This document shows, piece after piece, positions 34,301 through 46,416 of a stretch of DNA of 64,000 bases. This stretch comes from Plumapathes pennacea (lineage: Eukaryota > Cnidaria > Anthozoa > Antipatharia > Myriopathidae). The DNA lies in NCBI GenBank assembly GCA_964036295.1, contig OZ038464.1, forward strand, positions 20,653,508-20,717,507, written 5' to 3'. Below the pieces are notes generated by a model that saw nothing but the letters and a program-made list of their open reading frames with translations, made no database searches and had not been told where the DNA came from. Each line of letters opens with the position of its first letter. Within the stretch, counting starts at the first letter, position 1. Made by a program: the position numbers and the translations under genes.

Positions 34301-37300
34301 TCACAATGCTAATGCGTTCCGAGAACGTGCATGTAAACAACATGTAAACAATAAAAAGCCACAGATGGAAATGGAAAGAGAAAATTAGGATCAATAAACC
34401 ATCGCTGCGAGAAAGCTAGAAGCTCAAAAAGAAGATTGCCAAAAGTAACCGAGGTGCTAAGATACGTTTGTATTTTAAAATGTGTTAAAAAAACAGGCAT
34501 TGCAAGATCAGACGTACTCAGAGATCAAAATCACAGAACCAAGTACAATGGGTTTTCTCTGTCAAGGGATATAGAAAAAAATTCCGGTCCTTCAGTTGTT
34601 GATCCAAACAAAACGATCATCGGTTGGCTTTCTGGATGCACGGAAGCCATACTTTAAGAGCGATTTTGGCTTGCATTGTTTTTAAGCGTCGGAAGACTTG
34701 AAAATAGCCGTACACAAATGTTTGATGTGTTACCAGCGGGACCCCCGTAAAGTACGAAGGGTTGTGTTTTGCAAATGCTCGATTGTAGATACCGCTTCAA
34801 CCAATGTATCTGTGTTCTGAGCAATATTTGTGTGAAAGAACATCGAATAAGTAGTAGAAGACGTGTCGAAACTTGATAGAACTTGAACTTTTCCCTGCGG
34901 GCAGAGCGTCTCCCTTTGTCGGAAACTCTGCGGCTTTATGTAACGCGCGGCGCATACGAACAGTCGGCGTTTAACTTCGTTTTGCGTGCAGTAACTTTTT
35001 CGTGAGTATGTCTCAGTATGTATATAATAAAGGTTCTTTGTTTATTGTCTGAGGATATTGAATTACTAATAGGTTTGAGGCAAATATCACGCGAGATTAA
35101 GATACAAGATCTGTCAATGAAATGTCACGAGCATAATATCATAGAACGGGGAATCCCGAATCATCAGCTACCGAGCCGTAATGTTCGCTCCACAAGCCCG
35201 TGATGCACGCCTTTGTTGTCACGGTATTCAAACGTCTGCAGCTTCCGATAGAGATTAATTTCGTATCGACCCAGAATTTTGCGTTAAAGCTTAATGCATA
35301 GCAGTCTTGAATATATTAGTGATCAGACTTGTACATGTAGGATGAGTAACGTCTGAGATGGCTTTTTCATACGAAGTAATTTCATCATGGGAAGTGTCAT
35401 GTTTTAATGTGCTACAGAGATAAGTCTGAAAGCTTTCAATTACAGCTACTTGAACATGATGCACACGCTGGGAAGATGAGATAAGGCTATTACGCTGTCT
35501 TACAGCTACTTAAGATGTCGGGTATTCCCCAGTCAATCCCATTACAAAATGACAACACAGTTCCTCCACAAAACATGTCAGCTTGAAAGGTTGCCAGGTT
35601 GTATAGCAAGCGTCACACAAGTACTGTCACGTGCATCGGAAAGCAATGAAAACTGGGTTGTTGCAAACGAACAATATTCCTACGGAGCCTTCGATAATTG
35701 TTTTCTCTCAATTATTATAATACACTTTTTCGTGAATATCTGTTTGACCGAAATTAGAAGAAAAGAGGGCAAGAAAAATAAAGGGAGCTCTTGGATCCGT
35801 CATGTGCAAAAACTGACTCGGCTATAATATCTTTTGCATATAAACGCACGACAAAAGTTCCTCTCCCGGGACCCCGCGTGTCTCTATTCATTGTACTAAT
35901 GACGTCACAAGCGCACTGGCCACGCGCCTGTCTTGTTTCTTATAATATACAAAAAGTTAGAAAAGCTAATCGAGCTGAGTAAAAGTTAAAGTGTATTGAC
36001 TTGTAATTGTGGTTGGCAATAAGGCATATACTTATAAAATCAGAATACAGTTGCGGTGTTACGCAAAAGAATACCAATTGAAATAGAAAAAAAAAACGAA
36101 AAGAAGCTCAAGAAACTCATAGACTCAAGAAACAGAAGTTGCTTTAATGGTTTAAAGTCTTTTCTTTGCAGATAATTACATATACATATATACTATCTTT
36201 ACAGCTTCATACCTGCGGCCACTTTGAATCTCATGCTCTTTCCGCCGTTTATTTTGATGTGTTTTATCATATACAGTATATACAATCATATCACTTAATC
36301 ATTATCTTTATTTAATAGTCAAAGAGAGAAAGGAAAAGAGGAAAGGAAAATTTTTCACTCAAATGTCACAGGCAGATGGATAGGTGACTATGTCAGTTAA
36401 ATTTCTTTTACGAATAGGAAAGAGGTTTCGTTTGCATAAAAAGGCTTATAATTATTAGTGATAATTTGTAGAGCTGATGCCGTCGTAATGCTTAAGTGTT
36501 TTTCATCTCTGTTTTTAAGGTCGGCGTCTCACGAAAGTGAGAAGCACGACCTTGTTGCGGCCACGACACCGTCAGTCCGTCAGTAGTCCGTCATCTGTGT
36601 CAACAATAGACTTCCAAATTAGGAAGTTTTTTCCAAATTTGGGCACGATCACGCATGATGAAATACATTTCAAGAGATCGATTAACTTTAAAGGCACGGA
36701 ATTATACGACCTTTTAATCACGGTTTTTGGTGAAAGTATGAATGCGGAAGATGCTCCAAAGGTTTATACTTGCTCTTGGCCGATACCTCGAGTGTTTCAA
36801 GCATCGCCCGATTTTCCTCATAAACTCTGTGTGAAAACAACATTTCATACTGGCGTAACGGTACGGACTTTATATCGATCGTGTAGTTATTATTTTGTGT
36901 GAATGTTTCAGTCGGTTGACCGTACACAGGAACCCGGCATTCATCTCTATCGACACTCATTGTGCAGTGGACGCGCGCGATTTAGTTGTTTACATTCCTC
37001 AAATTAAATTTGCCTGGATAACTTACCGCAAGACTTGAAGTATATTGTGTATGCCGAAGCCCTTGAACGAAAGGTTACTTTGGTGTTCTTCGTTGATAAT
37101 GAGTTACAATATTATTAAGAGTTCGCTCGAACGAACTATGCAAGAATTCTTGTACGTATGTACGTATTCAGTCATCCGGTTAATATTTATCTGTTTCATC
37201 GGATTACCGAGACCGTAAATATGTGAACCTTCTATGACAGGTCATTCATGTGACTATAATAAACTTCACTCAAAAAGCATTTTGTATTCGTCGTCATTTG

Positions 37301-40300
37301 AAACCCGAGTTAATGATTACCGTGAATATGTATACCGCTTGGAAGGAAGTTACGCCGCTCAAAATGATTTAAACACCGGTAAAGCGGGCAAGGTTTGTGC
37401 ACTTTAGAATAATAATATCCTGTCAATGTTCGCTTTGAGTTGAGGGGATTAGGCCACTTTGAGGTTTACGAGAAGTTATTTGACTCTCTGAGCTGAGCCG
37501 ATTACCTCATTAAATATGCATGTTACGCTTGATTGAGTGCAAGCGTGTTGCCCTCACAGTGGTAAAGCGTGATGTCTTACTTTGCAAAATTTTCCATTCG
37601 AATCTCTAAACATACACAGCTGCTGCACAAACGTGTGCAAAGTTTCAAATCGCTAGCCCTACTGACAGCAACCAGATAGCTCCATACTGAACTCTTTTAT
37701 TTAGCATCAGTTCTAAATCAGTGAAACCATTAACACCAAATAGGAGGGTTTAGTGTTGAGCAATTTGAACTTCAATAGCCCACATCTCAGCTGTTCAATG
37801 CGCTAAAGAGCTAATTTTTTGTGTGACCGTTTTTAGACAGGGCATTCCACAGAATTGTCTAAAATCCATATTCCAATATTTTTTGTGACATCACTTTACC
37901 ACTATATTCACTCAAGGCAATCCCTACTTTAGAGCAGTTAAGACACAAGCCTGTTGTACGGACTAGACCACAACCAAAGTCTGCCAATCAAAAAGATAGC
38001 CGACCTTACAGCGGCATCGCTGCTTTGATTTTCTTAATATAGGAGACAGAGGACCAAAAGGCGATGTTGGAGCAAGCGGTTCATTAGGCCCTCCCGGTCC
38101 TGATGGGAAGAAAGGAGTACCTGGACTCAAGGGGATAATGGGCGACACGGGCTTGAGAGGAATTCCCGGTGAACCTGGAAAAAAAGGAGAGCAAGGGATT
38201 AAAGGACGCAACGGAGCAACAGGACACACTGGTCCGCAAGGGAAATCTGGAGAACCAGGGAGGAAAGGTTGGTAAAGGCTACTGTTGTAGTTGTTTAAAT
38301 AAAAATCGATAAATCGTAGGCCTTTAAGCCCTGTAACTGTAAATTGTGGCTGTCGAAGTATTATTTTAAACTCCATGAATGGACTGACGCATTGCGAGTT
38401 CACTGACTAAATTACCGCCCAGGCCAAGAAACAGTGCAATTGGCTCTTTGCAAGGTGCTGCCATCACGGTGCCGCTCCAAGGCGTCCTCAGAGATGTACA
38501 TATTTCATTTGGGGAGTTGCATGCGCAAACTTCCAAGGTAACATTCTCAGTTTTGCCAAGTAAGACTCGTTTTAAAGCTCGTGCCAGTTCCCGTGCAAAC
38601 CATTATGAAATTTTTCCGACTATTCCAAAACTAATTCAATATTCTCCATATTTATATCTTTCAAAACAATAAATATTTTTGTACTTATGTATGTTGTTGT
38701 CAAGGTGACACTGCCCAAAAGGGCGACACAGGTGCCAAGGGCGAGCCTGGCGTTACTGGTTCCCATGGTGATCCGGGCGTGGTTGGAAACACGGGACCTC
38801 CAGGACCACGTGGTGAGAAAGGCGTCGAAGGAAGTAAAGGGATAATGGGCATTAGCGGCCTAAGAGGAATTCCTGGAAAGCCTGGGAAGAAAGGAGAACA
38901 GGGAATCGCAGGACGCAAGGGAGTAGCAGGAGACACTGGTGTGAGAGGGCCACGTGGAGATCCTGGGGACAAAGGTTTGTAAAGGCTTATGTAGTATACA
39001 ATTGGTGATAAACTCAAGTTTGAGAAGCATATACGCAATCTTTGCCGAAAAGTAAGTCGACAAACAGCACTACTGCAACGGATGAAGAAAATGCTGCCTT
39101 TTGAGACAAAAAGGGACCTATATTTTTCCTTTATTCTTCCCCATTTTGACTATTGCGCAGAAACATGGCATCACTGCAGCAAGAAATGCACTTCAATACT
39201 GGAAGAAGTAAATGAACGGGTGTCCGCTTTATTTTTAATGAAAGACCTGCGCCGTACGAAGAACTATTAGAGAATTAAACTGGGTCTGACGACTCTTCAA
39301 AATCAAACACTTTTAAAGATAGCTTGCACCAAGCAGTATCCAGGATCTCATAAACAAAAGAAACACAAAGTACAACCTCAGGGGAAATGACATACTGGAC
39401 CAACCCAAAGTCAACACTACTACGTACGGACTACGATCATGGAGACACACAGCCCCAAAACTCTGGAACACGCTACCAAATCAATTAAGAGTACTAAACA
39501 CTTACAAAACGTTCAAAAGTCATCTAAGAAAGTTAGAGTTGATGGAGATATACTAATCTGGGCAATTTTCTTAAGCATTGTGGAGAGCGGTTAGTTCTAT
39601 AAGAAGTAGAAAGATGTTCTATAGAAAGCTTTGAGAATAGCCGCAAACAAATGTTTGATGGATACCGCTGCGGGATTGCAAATATCTCTGTCGCCGCTAA
39701 TTATTTAGTCCCGACAAAACTTTCTGTGGCGACACGAAATACTTTTGGGAAGATAACAGGGCGAAAACGGAAACCAAAGCTACGATGGGCTTTAGCCGTA
39801 AAACAATTCCGATTTATGCTTTACACTGTACATGACATCTGTTGTTTCATAAAATGCTTCTGCTTACCGTACATTCCCTGTTGAAATGTTTCTTTCATTC
39901 GATCATGACGCAAATTGAAATGACGCAATTAGAATGCGTTCTCCTTTAGTCGAACGCAATGAAAAATACACCAAAATAGTCCTGAGCATTGAGTTTGCAG
40001 TCACAAATGGACTGAACACACCAAAACCGCAATAATATTATGCCAACATGTCTCGTGTTACATTCCTCGCTTTCAATATAAAATTTGTTACACAGCACGA
40101 ATACTCGAAAGCTTGATAAAAGAAACGCATTCAGTTAATAAAAGAAAACATAAGTATTGAAGCGAAGGCTGGATTAATCGTGGCCTCTGATTAGAAATAA
40201 GTGTCAAAGTCAAACTGCCAAAATCGAGTGTGCATAAAAAGATATGTCACGCATTCTCAAACTGCAGATCCGCTCAAAGAAGCAAGTGTATGAGTGTTGT

Positions 40301-43300
40301 AATTATAGTTTAACCAGGTTTCATTTGAGCTAGGTGTCAAAAGCCAAGTTCTCTCCAAGTTTTCTGGAAGTCTCTCTTGGGAGTTCCGCCCTTGTCCCTA
40401 CTTTCCATTTTAGTATATTCAGGCTCGACGTAACTCACGCGGCGAACTCACTGGCAACGCCAATCTAGTTTATCTAGTTTTACAACATTAAAACATCCTA
40501 GACTTAGTAGAAATTTAATCAAATTTAGGTCAGGGTAGGTTAGGTTAGATTAGGTTTTGTTTTTGTTTTTGTTATGCTTATGTTTATGTTTATGTTTATG
40601 TTTTTTTTTGTTTTTTTGTTTTTTGTTTGTTTTGTTTTGTTTTTTTTTATCAATTTTAGGGGGATGGGCCAAGGGTGGTAGTGATTTGGTCTATTTCAAG
40701 TAAATTTAGGCATCTTAACTGCTACTATTTTATTTCTAATACTGCCAAGCAGTATCTTATAATGTAATTAGAGTAGTTTTGTGGCATACCTGTAAAGTAG
40801 CTGTACTATCCCGCATAGGAAGATCCTTGGAGCTACGTGTATTGACCACGATGAAGTTTATGTTATGTTTCAATGCTGTAAGTTGTGGCTACCGAAATAT
40901 TAATTAATTTTAAACTTTATAAAAAGACTGACACACTACGAAATCCTTTACTAGTTACCAGTGAGTTACCTTGGAGGCCAAGAAACAATGCCATTATGCA
41001 GGCGTCCGACTGTTCTAGAATTAATTTAACATCCTCCAAAGGTCGGACATTGGCAATAGAGTCATCTTTCGAAACAATAAATGTTTTGTCGCTCTTAGCT
41101 TATATCTACATTGTTGTCAAGGTGACACTGCACAAAAGGGCGACAGAGGTGCCAAGGGTGAGCCTGGCATTACTGGTTCCCCTGGTGATCCGGGCGTGGT
41201 TGGAAACACGGGACCCCCAGGACCTCGTGGTGAGAAAGGCGTTGAAGGATCTCAAGGACCACGTGGTTTCACTGGTCCCGTTGGGGGACCGGGCTTACGA
41301 GGATTACAAGGCGACCAGGGTACAAATGGTACTGTAGGGCCACGTGGTGAGCCTGGAACTAAAGGTACGATCTGTGCATTTGGTGTTTGTACGCATGTGA
41401 CTTCTAAGTAAGTCTGGGGTTAGTAAATGTTAGTAGACGACCATAAGAAAGAAGTAGGCGACATTGCAGTTGCATTGAAGCTGGCTTGCCTGAGAGTAGC
41501 GGGGGAGGGTGGGTCCCTTAAATTTGCCACTATCATAATACGCAGTTTTCTAAATATATATATATATGTAATGCCACTCAATTGTGGAAAGAGGTATTGT
41601 GCAGCTTTAGAGAACTTCCGAAAAAAAGGAGAATAAAAGGAAAAGTCTGTCTAGGGTTTTTCTGAAAAATTATCCCCGAACGAAGTGAGGGAAATACTCA
41701 CGACACTAATGCAGTAATACTAGAAATACGATAATCGCAGATACCCCCTCACTCCGTCCTGCACTGGCATATATTAGAAGTTTCGACGGAAAAAAATAAA
41801 CATAGAAGTAATGTGTCTATTTTATACGACCTTTGATGTAACCAGCTTGTTGTAGTTGACGGGGCAAGCGTATTAAAATAACGTTTTACTACTTGTACTA
41901 TACCAAGTGCTGAACACTTAAAAGAGAAAAAGAGTGGTCTGAAATATAGTAACTTTGTGTTACTAAGCTCTGACCCAATAAGAAAACAACATATATATCA
42001 GCATCAATTTTTTTTATTCTTAATCTTATTGTCATCATCATCATACAGCACACTAATCATTGTGTGCCCTTTTTATCATACATTTGTGTTATATAAGCTT
42101 CATCAAGTGCTCCTGCCTGGTACGAAAACCCAAAACCTTGTAGGAAAAAGTAGGACGTACTCTCCAACCAAAAGCATGCAGGAGCACAATCCCTTGGAGG
42201 ATAAGGGAATAATAACTATCATGAACTTAATACAGGTAAACAACCCTTTCACTCCCAAGCCTAAATGCAGAATCTCTCAGCTTTTTCAAAATACATTATA
42301 TAAAATAAATTATGTAGTGAGAAGTGACAGTTTAGTCAGCATTCACTTAACCAAAAAGGTACAAAAAGCTATATATTCTCTATACTGTACAATACAGTAC
42401 ACTTTCAACTGAAGGAGAAAATTGAATTTGATCACTCTTAGGTGTGAAAGGGTTTAAACTTGTTGTTACAACATTGGTTACTGTCTACCTTGGTGCTGGC
42501 CTTACATGTTATTGCCACTTATATTACATAACTGTACTGAAGTTTTCCTTCATAAAAAGCAAACAACCCTCTAACAAATAAGTAAATAACAAAACCTTGT
42601 GTCAAAAAGGTACACATAGAAAAAAAATACTTGGCTCTGAGCATGTCATCCACTTGAGCACAGTACAGTACCATTCCAAATTTTAAGAAAACATACAGAT
42701 ATACCGAAATTTTTTTGTGGCTACTCAACAGAATATACAGAATTTTCAGGCCAATGCTTTTGAGAACATTTTCCTTTGGCATTCTTGTTGGACCAGACAA
42801 TCGGGTTGTACACATCAGCATTGAGTTCATTTTTGGCTCCTGACAATCTTACACTTTCATGATGTCAGTGACTTGGTATATGAGGATCCCTTAACAGCAC
42901 AGGAGTTGACTTCTCAGCATGATTCCTTCACTTTAATATTTCCTTTAGCATGATCTCTGGAGATGAAAACACATGTTCAGGTTTTTGTCTTTGGTACATA
43001 TTGTTGCAAATTTACTATACAGTACTTACCTATAAACAACATAGAAATTGAACTTCTATTTGGACCGAAGTGTAAGTTTAGCCAAGGAACCTCTTTCTTT
43101 GCTCCTACAAAAATCAGAAAAGGCACCAAGTTTTAAGTGGATTAATAAGATAATTCACATGATGTACACAATACAATGCACTTTCATAGCTAACCTGTAC
43201 TATTCATCCACAATTGACATAAATCTTGGAAGGATGCTGCAAAGGAACTGGTGCACTGTAAATAAATACTTGTTGTCCTGATAATAGAGGCCAATTCTTT

Positions 43301-46300
43301 CCTCAAAACACTGCTCTAAATGTTTTTGGTTATCCCCAAGCGTAATGTCAAGTGTACATGGCATAAAAACAAATGCACATCCTCATATGAACAGCTAAAG
43401 AAACTTCACTGCATAGATCATAAATCACTGTAAATTAATTAGGCACTGATACTGTAGTAAAAATTGGCAAATATTCTAAAAAACACAAACTACAGCTTTT
43501 GCAATGGTAAATCAAAGTACAAACACATGTATACAGTATTGTGTTCTCTTCGATCCTTGTGTATGAAAATGCAGCAAATAATAACAAAACACATTCAGTG
43601 GTCTGATAAACATGAGTTCAGATTCAAAATTTTTTGGAACATTCAGGAACAAAATATCACCATGTATGTTTGTTCAGCTGTTCTTCGTTGAAAATAAACA
43701 ATTACAAAGAATGGCCGTGTTGCAATTAATGCATAATTTTGCCAATTTGGCCATCAATACACAGAATCAAAAATATAAATACAACAACCATAAAAGCCAT
43801 ACAGAATAGTTTTCAATTCTTACCTGCCCCTTGCTTCCTGATGATAAAAACGGGCAGATCACTCACATTGGCTGGAAGAGTGGTGAGAAATCCCTGAACA
43901 TCCTGTGGCAAGTTGAGGACATGACCTATGTACCCACGCTGGCCGCCGTGTTTCCGGTAACACATGATGGGGAAAGCTCTGGCGATCAACATTTCCTCTA
44001 CTTCGGTGAGGTCCTGTACTTCTGCAGGCACTGTTCCAGGATCTATGTCGTTGTCAGCCGAGAACAATCGACACGAAGTCTTTTTGTCGCGCTTGCACCT
44101 GGTGCAAGTGTAGTTCTGCTCGGACATACTTTGGTTGGTGATCGGCCATGTTTCTTTGCATACCTTGCAGCGTAAGTGTCGGAGATTTTCCTCAAAGCGG
44201 TGAAAGGCAGTGAGTTCTTCCCGCACCCATTCTTGTTCGTTAAATGGAGAAGTTTCTGGATTTGCCCACCCACGATTATGCAAATATTGTTGTTTCTGTC
44301 TGCGACGTCTTTCGACAACTGCAGCACGTTGTTGTCGGCGTCGAGTGTTGGCTCCATTTTGAGCTTGAAGCCTGCGGATATTCTGTTCAGACGATTCATT
44401 GGCACGTCGAGAAGCTACTCGCTGGCGATTGGATTCTCATTGCGGAGTTCTCTGCTTGGCCCGCCTTTGTTTCTGAAGTTCCCGATTTGCTTTCAAGCGT
44501 TGTTCTCTTTGTGGAGTCTTTTCTGCGGACCGCTTTTCTTTCCGAAGCTCCCGTTTTGCTTTCAAGCGTTGTTCTCTTTGTGGAGTCTTTTCGTCGGCAC
44601 GTGATTGTCGTCCTTTCTCTAGACGTATTGGGCGCTGTTCGATCGTTTCACCATTTCGCCTTGCCCGTGCCTGTTCCCTTCTCTTTTGAAGACGAGCTTC
44701 GCGAGACCGTTCTGTTTCAAGTTTTCTAGTTTTCAAATAATTCATTTTCGTGAACGCAGTTATGTACAATATTGTTGCTTCGTTCAAATCTTTCTGTGAC
44801 GCTAGTCGATAATGATTACGTCATTGCCTTATTTGGACATTGCCTTAGGCACCTGGCCTAAAAAGGTCGCATCGCACAAACACACAAACACACAAACAAA
44901 CACACGAACATTAGATTTCGAGATGGCGACGCGCTTGGAGTCTTCAAATGATTCGACTATGCTGCATTAGCGTCGTAAATTTTTCCCTCACTTCGTTCGG
45001 GGATTATACCGCCTACTTGGGGACTCCAAGCCTGTAGCCATCTCGAAATTTAACGTTGTCTATCAGTCAGGCAGTCAGTCAGTCTGGCGTACGACTTTAG
45101 GCGCGGTTACCCCGCTAACCAATAACAAAGGCCGGATCGATCACGTGTGCCCTTAGAGAAATTAGATTTGAACGAAGCAACAATATATCGTAGCTGCGTT
45201 CACGAAAATGGAAAACTTAACTGAAAAACTTGAAACACAACAGTCTCGCGAAGCTCGTCTTCAAATGAGAAGGGAACAGGCACTAGCAAGGCGAAATCGT
45301 GAAACGAGCGAACAACGCCAAATTCGTCTCGAGAAAAGGCGACAATCCTGTTATGATCGACAGCATCATAAAAAGAATCGTGCCGAAGAAACGACTCCGC
45401 AAAGAAAACAGCGCATGAATGCCGATCGAAAGCGACATGAACAGAAGCGGTTGACACAGACAACTCCGCAAAGATAATCCAATCGCCAGCGAGTAGCTTC
45501 TCGACGTGGCAATGTCTGAACGGAGTACCCGCAGGCTTCAAGCTCAAAATGAAGCCAACACTCGACGCCGACAACAGCGTGCTGCAGCCAAAAACAACAA
45601 ATTTGCATAACCGTGGGTGGGCAAATCCAGAAATTCCTCCATTCCACGAACAAGAATGTGTGCGGGAAGAACTCACTGCCTTTCACAGCTTTGAGGAAAA
45701 TCTCCGCCACTTACGCTGCAAGGTATGCAGAGAAACATGGCCGATCACCAACCAAAGTATGCCCGAGCTGAACTATACCTGCACCAGGTGCAAACGCGAC
45801 AAAAAGACCTCGTGTCGATTGTTCTCAGCTGAAAGCGACATGGTACCTGGGACAGTCCCTGCAGAACTACAGGACCTCACCGAAGTAGAGGAAATGCTGA
45901 TCGCCAGAGCTATTATTTCCCAATCATGTGTGTTTACCGGAAATACGGCGGCCAGCGTGGGTACAAAGGTCATGTCCTCAACTTGCCACAGGATGTTCAG
46001 GGATTTCTCAGCACTCTTCCAGCCAATGTGAGTGATCTGCCCGTTCTTATCATCAGGAAGCAAGGGGCAGGTAAGAATTGAAAACTATCCTGTATGGCTT
46101 TTATAGTTGTATTTATATTTTTGACCTCGCTGTGTATTGATGGCCAAATTTGCACAATTACGCATTAATTGCAATTCGGCCATTCTTTGTCATTGTTTCT
46201 TTTCAATGAAGAACAGTTAAACAAAGAATGCATGGTGAAATTTTTTTTAAAATTGAATTCCTGCTTAATCAGACCACTGATTGTGTTTTGTTATTATTTG

Positions 46301-46385
46301 CTGCATTTAAATACACAAGGATCGAAGAGAACACAACACTGTATACACGTGTTTGTACTTTGATTTACCATTGCAAAAACTGTAG

Positions 46386-46416
<31 letters not shown>

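Noticed and set aside
36537..36902. 121-codon ORF near the TAAGGTCGGC element
   Set aside because: No domain, no cysteine or catalytic pattern, and no paralog in the window; not enough to call a gene.
39082..39270. The 62-codon ORF after H1 as another gene 3 exon
   Set aside because: It contains reverse transcriptase C-terminal motifs, has no collagen repeat, and belongs to the LINE fragment repeated after H2 and H3.
41673..45003. A 3.3-kb TIR transposon with ~45-nt inverted ends
   Set aside because: The apparent TIRs are the 5' ends of two oppositely oriented Helitrons; there is no target duplication.
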